The notes below the pieces were generated by a model. The model made no database searches, was not told where the DNA came from, and saw nothing but the letters and a program-made list of their open reading frames with translations. This document shows, piece by piece, positions 16,801 through 23,452 of a DNA stretch of 64,000 nucleotides. This DNA comes from Methylobacterium sp. J-078. Lineage in GTDB: Bacteria > Pseudomonadota > Alphaproteobacteria > Rhizobiales > Beijerinckiaceae. The stretch lies in NCBI RefSeq assembly GCF_022829285.1, contig NZ_JAKSYI010000049.1, forward strand, positions 62,001 through 126,000, given 5' to 3'. A program made the position numbers and the translations under genes. Position 1 is the first letter of the stretch; each line of letters starts with the position of its first letter.

Positions 16801-17184
16801 GGCGAGGCGCACGAGGCCCTGGTGGGCGAGGCCTGGCGCCGACGCGCGCCCCTCGACGACACCGCCCGCACCGACATCCTGCGCACCGCCATCGCGTACG
16901 GGCTCGCGGGCGAGAGCCTCGGCCTCGAACGCCTGCGGGCGAAGTTCGCCGGCCCCATGGCCGAGAGCGTCGATGCCCGCACCTTCTCGCTCCTCACCCA
17001 GGCCAACGCCGTGCGCACCGCCGGCTTCCGCGAGATCGCCCAGAAGGCGACCAGCGCCGAGACCCTTCAGGCCTTCCTGGCGGAGTATCGCAAGCGCTAC
17101 CCCGAGAGCGCCGTGCCGGCGCCGGCCAAGCGCGACCCGGATGCCCGCGCCGACGCGCAAGGGCCGGCGACGCCGCCCGGCTGA
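13801..17184 (+). CDS. Large exported TPR-repeat protein of the flagellar locus
   Basis: A 1,127-residue protein. The N-terminus is an export signal (GLFAASLVAGSLWCGG, cut near VAEA). Residues about 35-300 are beta-rich and repeat short units such as GRIVLSFDSAVSVKARVSGS, like AMIN-type domains that bind cell wall. A charged linker (DKAKSGQDKTAQDGA) precedes another beta-rich part, and the second half (about residue 540 on) is a long series of helical TPR-like repeats. Similar large TPR proteins occur in flagellar loci of alphaproteobacteria, with no assigned step. ATG 13801 is used; an in-frame GTG 54 bases upstream is possible. The combination suggests a periplasmic scaffold. Confidence 0.75.
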   Translation: MVLRAGPAIRRRRPWAGLFAASLVAGSLWCGGVAEAARLTSIKGAQAERYGRIVLSFDSAVSVKARVSGSVLVLSFSERSGAAAERIAIEMPDYVSAVRRDPDGTGLRLALQRPYRVNVQEAGETVFVDLLPQDWAGLPPALPPEIVAELFQRTRAAELALKAARPPVEPTLLRLELAQLPTLTRLSLRLPPGATSPFDTVGPATRVTVPGAWRIDEAATRGRLKPAIESLQVEPDPAGPRLLVTPAPGYEIRTFRDEDGVTVDVARVPAPDKAKSGQDKTAQDGAAPDKAGAEAIAASQKAAADGVKAGEASRPRGAAGGETRARPPADPVVQRPAGPGMVFPFQRMPPAALFERAGIANLVFETAETVVVPVGDALLTPLGPPLRQGRATVLRFPVPRDRLFDLVPAGPTDAPTGWELVASENLAASESLAAIRTTDAAGRIAVSVHLPRPGAASWLDLDGERIAVVSGYGPKPAGIPKRQVFVDFELLPSRQGVAVLAQADDLLVRPDIDGVAIGRDAGMAVSGVARAAEGPLGVLNDLAIERAPWEAAQRGDVRELLRDQLQAAADAPRAARGPLRMMLARSLLSNRLAIEGLGVLKAAAGEDPVLAGQRDVAMLTVIGNALMGRIGDARSGLAAELLRNDPEARLWQGYLDAEEGRWSNADGAFRATAGVLDRYPDDLQARLRSAAAEAAIETGDWDAANRQIIAATRGADRPIQEHLAFLRARIDEVTGQTVAALDAYERLSGSTEPGIAAAARLRATMLGHAAGKIPVAEAIERLEVLALSWHGGDLEPRTIANLAKLYVEGGRWRQAFLTARRADAMGRDTALVREVHDMAQALFDDLFLGERSAKLTGIEALALYFDFKDFAPIGRRGDEIVRRLADRLVELDLLDSAGELLQHQVDHRLQGASRASVAARLAAIRLMDDKPLQALQSLDATYLPELPEDLRRARSLLRARALSDLSRTDLALETIEGEPGPDAARLRADILWTGRRWREAGEAHEALVGEAWRRRAPLDDTARTDILRTAIAYGLAGESLGLERLRAKFAGPMAESVDARTFSLLTQANAVRTAGFREIAQKATSAETLQAFLAEYRKRYPESAVPAPAKRDPDARADAQGPATPPG

Positions 17185-17355
17185 AGCACCGGACGCGGTC
17201 TCGCCCGGGCTGCGGCGCTGCGGCGTAAAAGCCTCTCGCGATTCGTGAAATTCGCGTCGTGTGGCGGCAACAAAAGCGCGGAGGCGACGTTCTCAATCCA
17301 ATCGCATCCCTCTTTGCGGCGACCCCGACGCGCCCCGCACATCAAAGGCTTCGCC

Positions 17356-17529
17356 ATGCTCACGGAACCCTTAGATTCGAAGTCCGGCAAGACTCATCTC
17401 GACATTTACGACAGCCAGCAGCGCAGCACGATGGCCTCGCGCCTCGGCGTTTCTGAGGACCGCCTGAAGCGGGCCGTGCGTCTCGTGGGCACCCGCATCA
17501 CCACCCTGAAGAGCTACCTCGAGCGCTGA
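17356..17529 (+). CDS. DUF3606 small protein
   Basis: A 57-residue protein with the DUF3606 pattern: an N-terminal GKTHLDIYDSQQRSTMASRL, then LGVSEDRLKRAVRLVGTRITTLKSYL. Family members are small, soluble and abundant in Rhizobiales; the function is unknown. The ATG at 17356 fits the family length; an upstream in-frame ATG would add 37 residues without similarity. It is a single-gene unit followed by a good terminator. Confidence 0.75.
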   Translation: MLTEPLDSKSGKTHLDIYDSQQRSTMASRLGVSEDRLKRAVRLVGTRITTLKSYLER

Positions 17530-17557
17530 TCCGCGCCGCGATACGGGATGAATACGT

Positions 17558-17584
17558 GAGGGCGCCCCCAGTGGGCGCCCTTCT
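17558..17584 (+). terminator. Rho-independent terminator after DUF3606 gene
   Basis: GAGGGCGCCC, a CCAGT-type loop and GGGCGCCCTTC form a stem of about ten pairs followed by TTCT. It lies 30 bases after the stop codon. Confidence 0.65.
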
Positions 17585-17622
17585 GCGTTGGGAGGGGTGC
17601 TTCGCCCGACGCAGGTCGGTGC

Positions 17623-18390
17623 TCAGACGCCGTAGCTCTGGATCAGCGACCCGGCCACCAGGGTCCAGCCGTCCACCAGAACGAAGAAGATCAGCTTGAA
17701 GGGCAGCGCGACGGTGGCGGGCGGCACCATCATCATGCCCACCGCCATCAGGATCGAGGCCACCACGAGGTCGATGATCAGGAACGGGATGAACAGCAGG
17801 AAGCCGATCTCGAAGGCCCGGCGCAGTTCCGAGATCATGAAGGCGGGGGTGAGGACTTCGAGGCCGACCGCCTCGGGCCCGGCCGGCAGCGGAGCTTTGG
17901 CCATGTCGAGGAAAAGCTTGAGGTCCTTCTCGCGGACGTTGCGCAGCATGAAGGTCTTGAACGGAGCCGAGGCGCGCTCGAAGGCGACGCTCTGGGTGAT
18001 CTGCCCGGCGATCAGCGGCTCGATGCCGGTGCGGTAGGCCTCCCGCCCCACCGGAGCCATCACGAAGGCGGTGAGGAACAGGGCGAGACTCGTGATGACC
18101 GCGTTGGGCGGTGCGCTCTGCGTGCCGAGCGCCGAACGCAGGATCGACAGCACCACGATGATCCGCGTGAAGGACGTCGCCATCACGAGAACGGAGGGGG
18201 CGAGCGCCAGGACGGTGAGGAGCGCGACGAGCTGGAGCGCGCGCTCGGTGACGCCGCCGGTGCCGAGATCGACGGACAGGCTCTGGGCGTGCGCGGCACC
18301 CTCCGCCAGGGTCAGGCCCGCCCCCGCGAGGATCGCCGGAGCGAGGGATTTGCGCAGGGAGCGATTCGGTCGGTACAGGGCGCGTGTCAT
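17623..18390 (-). CDS. fliP: Flagellar export gate protein FliP
   Basis: FliP forms, with FliQ and FliR, the core export gate of the flagellar type III apparatus. The 255-residue protein has a cleavable-type N-terminal hydrophobic stretch and four further membrane segments, with hallmarks SFTRIIVVLSILRSALGTQ, PPNAVITSLALFLTAFVM, FLLFIPFLIIDLVVASILMA and GMMMVPPATVALPFKLIFF. Length matches FliP. It lies 86 bases downstream of fliO on the same strand; fliQ and fliR are in a separate operon 4 kb away. Confidence 0.97.
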   Translation of the reverse strand: MTRALYRPNRSLRKSLAPAILAGAGLTLAEGAAHAQSLSVDLGTGGVTERALQLVALLTVLALAPSVLVMATSFTRIIVVLSILRSALGTQSAPPNAVITSLALFLTAFVMAPVGREAYRTGIEPLIAGQITQSVAFERASAPFKTFMLRNVREKDLKLFLDMAKAPLPAGPEAVGLEVLTPAFMISELRRAFEIGFLLFIPFLIIDLVVASILMAVGMMMVPPATVALPFKLIFFVLVDGWTLVAGSLIQSYGV

Positions 18391-18476
18391 GCCGGTTCCG
18401 GTGGGTGCGACGCGGCTCGGCCGCGCGCTCCTCTTATCATCCGGGCTCCGGCGCGCATCCCCGCCGCGCCGCGCGC

Positions 18477-19901
18477 CTAATGCTTGCGGTCGAGGGGGCG
18501 TCCGAGCAGGCGGGCGAACTCGGCCTCGATCTCTTCCACCGAGAACGGGTTCGGGCTGGCGGGCGCCGGAGCGGGAGCAGGCGGCTCGGGCGGTGCGGGG
18601 GCAGGGGCCTCGGCCACGGGCGGGGGGGCAACCGGCTCCTCGACCTGGGGAGCGTCCGCGACCACGGCGTGGACCACCGGCTCCTCGTGGGGCGTCACTT
18701 CGACGGAAGCCTCCGGCGCGGGGGGCTCGACGAAGACCGGTTCCGACGGAACCGGCTCCGGCTCGGCGGTGTGCATCGACGGCTCCGCCTCGCGGAACAA
18801 GCTCTCGTCCAATGCCTGTTCCGGCGTGGGGTCGGGCTGTGCGGCGGTGGCGGCCATCGCGGCGGCGATCGGGTCGACCGGCTCCGCAGGCTCCGGATGA
18901 TCCGCCGTGGGAACGAGGTCGGGCTCGGGCGGCGGTGCGAACGCGTCCTGAGCGGCGTCGTGCGGAGCCGGCGTGGAAACCGGCTCGGGCTGGGCCGAAG
19001 CGTCCAGCTGCTGCCGGGCTTCGGACGGCATGGGCGCGGCGGGACGCACGGCCGCCGAGGGCCGGCGCAGGGCCTCCTCCAATTGCCGCGCCATGTCGGA
19101 CAGGATCGCGGCGTCGATCGCCCGGGTGGCCGGCGGTGCGACCACCGGAGCGGGCGCATCGGGGAGCGGCGCCGGCGCCGGCTCCGGCTGGCTCAGGGGC
19201 ATCCGGACCCGCTCGGCGAGGGCGGCGGGCACGAGATTGACGAGGGACGGTGGCGCGCGGCGGATCACCCGCGCGAGCTGCGATTCCTTGCGCGGCGGCG
19301 CTTCGCTCGGCGGGGCGGGGCGGAACAGGTCATCGGGCTCCGGCTGCGGCGGCAGGTCGAGGGGTCGCTTGACGACGGGTATCGCCTCCGATCCGGGCAC
19401 GGGGGCCGGCACCACGAGGGGCATCTCGAAGCTCGGCTCGCGATAGGCCGCGGCCGGCGCCTGGGTCGGCAGGGCCTGCGGCGGCGAGGCCTGAGGAAAA
19501 TCCACGTGCGGGCCGGGGCGCTGCGCGCCCGGCGCGACCATGTCCTGAACGGGCTCGGAGGGTTCGTCGTAGGCGGTCTCCTCGGTCGCCAGCCGTGCGT
19601 TGATGCCCCGTGTGATGTTGCGTTCCACCACGACGTCGTTGGGGCCGCCAACCAGAAGCAGGTGCTCGACGTTGTCGCGCCGCAGGAGGATCAGCTGACG
19701 CTGCCGGTCCAGTTCGTAGATGTCGACGATCCCGAGGCGCGGCTGGCGCCCGCGCGCGGCGGTCTTGCCCGCGAAGGCGGTGCCCCGTCCGGTGAAGCGC
19801 CGCAGCACGAGGAGGCCCGCCGCCAGAACCAGGAAGATGATCGCAAAGATGATCGCGAACTGCAGGGAGAAGGGACCATCCGAGCTGAAGAACGATGACA
19901 A
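18477..19901 (-). CDS. fliO: FliO-like flagellar biosynthesis protein with long Pro/Glu-rich tail
   Basis: FliO helps assemble the FliP ring. The 474-residue protein has one membrane segment (residues about 13-34, LQFAIIFAIIFLVLAAGLLV) and then the FliO domain with RLGIVDIYELDRQRQLILLRRD and NVEHLLLVGGPNDVVVERNI. After residue about 105 follows some 370 residues of Pro, Ala and Glu-rich low-complexity sequence, much longer than usual FliO (100-200 residues). It ends with NPFSVEEIEAEFARLLGRPL, a short helical segment. Position directly upstream of fliP supports the call. The intergenic region holds a perfect CtrA-like box 90 bases from the start. Confidence 0.85.
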   Translation of the reverse strand: MSSFFSSDGPFSLQFAIIFAIIFLVLAAGLLVLRRFTGRGTAFAGKTAARGRQPRLGIVDIYELDRQRQLILLRRDNVEHLLLVGGPNDVVVERNITRGINARLATEETAYDEPSEPVQDMVAPGAQRPGPHVDFPQASPPQALPTQAPAAAYREPSFEMPLVVPAPVPGSEAIPVVKRPLDLPPQPEPDDLFRPAPPSEAPPRKESQLARVIRRAPPSLVNLVPAALAERVRMPLSQPEPAPAPLPDAPAPVVAPPATRAIDAAILSDMARQLEEALRRPSAAVRPAAPMPSEARQQLDASAQPEPVSTPAPHDAAQDAFAPPPEPDLVPTADHPEPAEPVDPIAAAMAATAAQPDPTPEQALDESLFREAEPSMHTAEPEPVPSEPVFVEPPAPEASVEVTPHEEPVVHAVVADAPQVEEPVAPPPVAEAPAPAPPEPPAPAPAPASPNPFSVEEIEAEFARLLGRPLDRKH

Positions 19902-19990
19902 GACCGGGGTCTCTCGCTTTTAGGGGCTCGTGGCCCGACGCAACACTAGTGGTCTCAGTATCATGGCGCCGCCGGTGCGGGGCAATAACG

Positions 19991-20005
19991 TTAAGACTTC
20001 GTTAA
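19991..20005. promoter_or_regulatory. Perfect CtrA-like box TTAA-N7-TTAA before fliO
   Basis: TTAAGACTTCGTTAA has both half sites and a 7-base spacer. It lies about 90 bases upstream of fliO (minus strand) in a 361-base region that otherwise separates fliO from the deaminase gene. Confidence 0.65.
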
Positions 20006-20262
20006 CAGGTCCTTTGCGGGGATCGACCTCGCCCCGGCGCAGCAATGGCTTGCGCGACCGCTGAGGGGCGCCCGATCCGGTCACGGGCCGGCAGGGCATG
20101 GGCTATCCACACGGCGAAGCCGACACGCGAACTCCATCCCGACGATCTTCGCGGGATCGGGTTAGCCGCGCCTCAAGGCACTGCCCGGAGCGGCTCTCGA
20201 ATCGGGACCCCGTGTGGATGCCGCCGCGTTTGCTTCCCGAAGAGTCGAGGGAGACCGGACCC

Positions 20263-20748
20263 GTGCCCCAGGAAGATGCCCGTCACGACGACCACCTGCG
20301 CGATGCCGTCGCCCTGGCCCGTGAGAATGCCCGCTCGGGCAGCCGTCCCTACGGGGCGGTGATCGTGCGCGACGGAACGGTGCTGGCCCGCTCGGTGAAC
20401 ACGATCACGCTGACGAACGACCCCACCGACCACGCCGAGATGGTGGCCCTGCGCGAGGTCAGCCGCCGCCTCGGCACGCCGAAGCTCGAGGGCTGCATCG
20501 TCTACGCGAGCGGACGTCCCTGCCCGATGTGCCACGCGGCCATGCGCCTGTCCGGCATCCGCGAGGCCTACTTCGCCTTCAGTGCGGAGGAGGGGGCGGA
20601 GCATGGCCTCCTCGATGCCGGCATCTACGCCGAATTGTGCCGTCCCCTGTCCGAGCAGCCGATGCGGGTGGCGCACCGCCCGGTCGCGGAGGCGGAGCAC
20701 CCCTACGCGCTCTGGCGCGATCGCCAATCTGCCGCGCGGGAGGGCTGA
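20263..20748 (+). CDS. Nucleoside deaminase (CDA/tRNA adenosine deaminase fold)
   Basis: A 161-residue zinc deaminase. Zinc ligands and catalytic Glu are seen in DHAEMVAL and PCPMC. The rest (SRPYGAVIVRDGTVLARSVN, and HGLLDAGIYAELC) resembles the guanine/cytosine deaminase branch more than TadA, so the substrate is probably a free base or nucleoside, not tRNA. The GTG at 20263, eight bases after GAGGGAGA, was chosen; an ATG at 20218 would add 15 residues. No motility connection. Confidence 0.8.
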   Translation: MPQEDARHDDHLRDAVALARENARSGSRPYGAVIVRDGTVLARSVNTITLTNDPTDHAEMVALREVSRRLGTPKLEGCIVYASGRPCPMCHAAMRLSGIREAYFAFSAEEGAEHGLLDAGIYAELCRPLSEQPMRVAHRPVAEAEHPYALWRDRQSAAREG

Positions 20749-20752
20749 ACCC

Positions 20753-20968
20753 TTGACCGTGCCGCGCTGGATTCCCTTCCTGGCAATCGCTCTGATCCTC
20801 GCGGCCGCGATCACCGTCGGCTTGCTCTGGAGCCGGGGCGCGATGCGCGCGTCCCGCGACGACGCGCGGGGCAGCGGGGCACCGGCCGCCTGCGCCCCCT
20901 TGAACCCGACCGTCCCGCCGCCGCCGGACTGCCCGCAGGCCCGTTCCCCGACGCAGCGCGCGCCCTGA
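20753..20968 (+). CDS. Small membrane protein, unknown
   Basis: A frame of about 71 residues follows the deaminase by four bases. It has one clear membrane segment (IPFLAIALILAAAITVGLLW) and a Pro-rich periplasmic tail containing two Cys (ACAPLNPTVPPPPDC). The start is uncertain: TTG at 20753 lies at a good distance from GGGAGGG, GTG at 20759 is the alternative. No family recognised. Confidence 0.45.
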   Translation: MTVPRWIPFLAIALILAAAITVGLLWSRGAMRASRDDARGSGAPAACAPLNPTVPPPPDCPQARSPTQRAP

Positions 20969-20996
20969 CCTCGGAGCGCCGATCTCCGCCGTCATC

Positions 20997-21011
20997 TTAA
21001 CGCGGTGTTAA
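20997..21011. promoter_or_regulatory. Perfect CtrA-like box TTAA-N7-TTAA before flgB
   Basis: TTAACGCGGTGTTAA followed by CC matches the consensus fully. It lies 70 bases upstream of flgB, the first gene of the flgBC-fliEQR-flhB-cckA run. Confidence 0.65.
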
Positions 21012-21020
21012 CCATGAGGG

Positions 21021-21035
21021 CGGCAGATTTTGCCG
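21021..21035. promoter_or_regulatory. Palindrome CGGCA-N5-TGCCG before flgB
   Basis: CGGCAGATTTTGCCG is the third copy of the flagellar palindrome. A second, imperfect copy (GGCAGATTCTTCCGG) follows about ten bases later at 21045-21059, so the site is doubled, between the CtrA-like box and the flgB start. Confidence 0.55.
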
Positions 21036-21080
21036 GTCCCACCGGGCAGATTCTTCCGGGCGTGGGGAGGGTCCGCCACC

Positions 21081-21503
21081 ATGTCCGTCACCGACCTTCC
21101 CATCCTCGGCATGCTGCGCACGCGCATGCAGTGGCACCAGACCCGCCAGAAGCTCCTCGCCGAGAACGTGGCCAACGCGGACCTGCCGGGTTTCAAGCCG
21201 CGCGACCTCGCGAGCCCCGAGCTCGGGCGCCCAGGGGGCGGCCTCGCGCAGCCGGCGGGCGCGGCCACGGGCGCAGGCCTCGCGGTGACCAACACCGCTC
21301 ATATCGGACCCGCCGGCGGGCCCGAGGGCCCGGGGGCCGACCCGCGCCGGGTGAAGGGCTTCGAGATCCGGCCGAGCGGCAACGGCGTCAATCTCGAGGA
21401 AGAGATGATGAAGGCCGGCGACAACCAGGCGGACTACCAGATGGCCGCCTCGCTCTACCAGAAGAGCCTGGAAACCCTGAAGATCGCCATCGGGAAGCGC
21501 TGA
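21081..21503 (+). CDS. flgB: Flagellar proximal rod protein FlgB
   Basis: FlgB is a proximal rod subunit. The 140-residue protein shows the rod motif AENVANADLPGFKPRDL at residues about 30-46 and a C-terminal helix with YQMAASLYQKSLETLKIAIGKR. The ATG at 21081 was chosen; an upstream in-frame ATG would put the CtrA-region sequence into the protein. flgC follows after 35 bases. Length is typical. Confidence 0.95.
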   Translation: MSVTDLPILGMLRTRMQWHQTRQKLLAENVANADLPGFKPRDLASPELGRPGGGLAQPAGAATGAGLAVTNTAHIGPAGGPEGPGADPRRVKGFEIRPSGNGVNLEEEMMKAGDNQADYQMAASLYQKSLETLKIAIGKR

Positions 21504-21538
21504 GCGATGATGTCGGCTGACCGGAGGGAGCGCGCCCC

Positions 21539-21949
21539 GTGGACTTCCTGAAATCCCTGACCACCGCCGCCTCGGGCCTCAAGGCCCAGTCGAGCCGGAT
21601 GCGGATCATCGCCGAGAACATCGCCAACGCCGATTCGGCCCCCGCCACCCCCGGGGCCGAGCCGTACCGGCGCAAGATCCCGACCTTCAGCAGCCAGGTC
21701 GACCGCGAGACCGGCGCGGCCCTCATCGAGACGGGCCGCGTCCGCCGCGACACGGCACCCTTCCGCACGAAGTACGACCCCGGCAACCCGAATGCCAACG
21801 CGAAGGGCGAGGTCGCGATGCCCAACGTCAACGGGCTGATCGAGAACATGGACATGCGCGAGGCCCAGCGCTCCTACGAGGCCAACCTCAACATGATCAC
21901 GGCGACCCGCCGGATGGTCGCCAAGACCCTCGAGATCCTCAAGGCCTGA
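21539..21949 (+). CDS. flgC: Flagellar proximal rod protein FlgC
   Basis: FlgC (136 residues) starts at GTG behind CCGGAGGGAG. It has the N-terminal SGLKAQSSRMRIIAENIANA motif, the conserved PNVNGLIENMDMREAQRSYE and the C-terminal TRRMVAKTLEIL helix. It follows flgB and precedes fliE, the common order flgB-flgC-fliE for the rod-MS ring interface. Confidence 0.95.
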   Translation: MDFLKSLTTAASGLKAQSSRMRIIAENIANADSAPATPGAEPYRRKIPTFSSQVDRETGAALIETGRVRRDTAPFRTKYDPGNPNANAKGEVAMPNVNGLIENMDMREAQRSYEANLNMITATRRMVAKTLEILKA

Positions 21950-21977
21950 TCCTCGCTCCACCTGAAAGCCCGCCGCC

Positions 21978-22292
21978 ATGACCACCAACGCCTTTGCCGC
22001 CGGCGCCTACGCTGCGATCCAGAACATCGGCGGCAAGGGCGCGCCCAAGATCGCGCCGGCAGGGCAGGCCACGGGCTCGAATTTCACGTCCCTCCTGTCC
22101 TCGACCCTGGATTCCGTGGGCGAGGCGGGGCGCCGGGCCGACAGCCAGGCCATTGCGGTGGCGGGCGGCAAGGCCAACGTCGTCGACGTGGTCACCGCCG
22201 TGGCCGAGAGCGAGACCGCCCTGCAGACCCTGGTGGCCGTGCGCGACCGCGTGATCTCGGCCTACGAGGAAATCATGCGCATGCAGATCTAG
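21978..22292 (+). CDS. fliE: Flagellar hook-basal body protein FliE
   Basis: FliE connects the MS ring and the proximal rod. The 104-residue protein has the typical central helix region and the C-terminal DVVTAVAESETALQTLVAVR followed by DRVISAYEEIMRMQI. Length and operon position (29 bases after flgC) agree with the family. Confidence 0.93.
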   Translation: MTTNAFAAGAYAAIQNIGGKGAPKIAPAGQATGSNFTSLLSSTLDSVGEAGRRADSQAIAVAGGKANVVDVVTAVAESETALQTLVAVRDRVISAYEEIMRMQI

Positions 22293-22378
22293 CACCGGAT
22301 CTAGCCCGCAGATCCCGTCCGACCGCAGGCCTTTTCCTTCGTCCCCCGTTCGCCCAGCCGCGAGATGACATCGCCCCC

Positions 22379-22645
22379 ATGACCGGTCTCGCCATCATCG
22401 ACGTCGCCCGCGACGGCATCTTCGTCTTCCTCAAAGTGGCCGGGCCGATCATGCTCGTGGCCCTGGTGGTCGGCCTCGCCGTCTCCCTGGTCCAGGCGCT
22501 CACGCAGATCCAGGAGCAGACCCTGATTTACGTGCCCAAGATCGTGGCGGTCTTCGCCACCCTGCTCCTCATGCTGCCCTTCATGGGCGACGCGCTCGGC
22601 AGCTACATGACGCGCATCGCCGCCCGCATCGTCTCCGGCGGCTAG
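22379..22645 (+). CDS. fliQ: Flagellar export gate protein FliQ
   Basis: An 88-residue protein with two membrane segments: KVAGPIMLVALVVGLAVSLV followed by the hallmark QALTQIQEQTLIYVPKI, then VFATLLLMLPFMG. It is part of the FliP-FliQ-FliR export gate. It lies 18 bases before fliR. Confidence 0.96.
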   Translation: MTGLAIIDVARDGIFVFLKVAGPIMLVALVVGLAVSLVQALTQIQEQTLIYVPKIVAVFATLLLMLPFMGDALGSYMTRIAARIVSGG

Positions 22646-22663
22646 AGCCTGCTATGAGAGGCC

Positions 22664-23428
22664 ATGAACCTCCTCCTGCCGGGCATCGCGGCGGCCTACC
22701 TCCTCACCTTCGCGCGGATCGGCACCCTGGTGATGCTGATGCCGGGGATCGGCGAGCAGCTGGTTTCGCCGCGCCTGCGCCTCGCCTTCGCGCTGCTGCT
22801 GTCGCTGATCCTGTTCCCGGCGGTGCGCCCGCTCCTGCCGATGCAGGGCGGCGCCATCGCGGGGCCGGGCCTGATCGCGCTCCTCATCGGCGAGTTGCTG
22901 GTGGGGCTCATGCTCGGGCTGACCGTGCGCATGGTGCTCGCCGCCCTGCAGACGGGGGGCATGATCATCTCGCAGCAGCTCGGCCTGTCCTACGCCATGA
23001 CGGTGGACCCGACGCAGGGCGGACAGCAGGCGGCGATCGGCAACTTCCTGGCGCTCCTCGGGGTCACGCTGATCATGGCGAGCGACCTGCACCACGTGGC
23101 CCTGGAGGCGATCGGGCGCAGCTACGTCCTGCTGCCGCCGGACGGCGTGCCGGGCCTCGGGGAGGCGGCGAGTCTTGCCCTCAAGGCGATCACGCGGGGC
23201 TTCGCGCTGGGCGTGCAGATCGCCGCGCCCTTCATCGCCTTCGGCATCCTGTTCAACGTGGGCCTGGGGGTGCTGGCGCGCCTGATGCCCCAGATGCAGG
23301 TGTTCTTCGTCGCCGTGCCGGCCTCGGTCCTCATCGGCATGCTGCTGCTTCTGGGCAGCCTCGGCGTGATGATGGGCGTCTTCCTGGACGATATCGGGCG
23401 CTATCTCGCCGATCTCACCGGGCGCTGA
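22664..23428 (+). CDS. fliR: Flagellar export gate protein FliR
   Basis: A 254-residue multi-spanning protein (about six hydrophobic segments) with FliR landmarks MLMPGIGEQLVSPRLRLAFA, RMVLAALQTGGMIISQQLGL and MTVDPTQGGQQAAIGNFLAL. FliR completes the export gate with FliP and FliQ. It precedes flhB by 24 bases, a common fliR-flhB pair. Confidence 0.96.
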   Translation: MNLLLPGIAAAYLLTFARIGTLVMLMPGIGEQLVSPRLRLAFALLLSLILFPAVRPLLPMQGGAIAGPGLIALLIGELLVGLMLGLTVRMVLAALQTGGMIISQQLGLSYAMTVDPTQGGQQAAIGNFLALLGVTLIMASDLHHVALEAIGRSYVLLPPDGVPGLGEAASLALKAITRGFALGVQIAAPFIAFGILFNVGLGVLARLMPQMQVFFVAVPASVLIGMLLLLGSLGVMMGVFLDDIGRYLADLTGR

Positions 23429-23452
23429 GCCCCAGCCGGGGAGGCTGATCCG

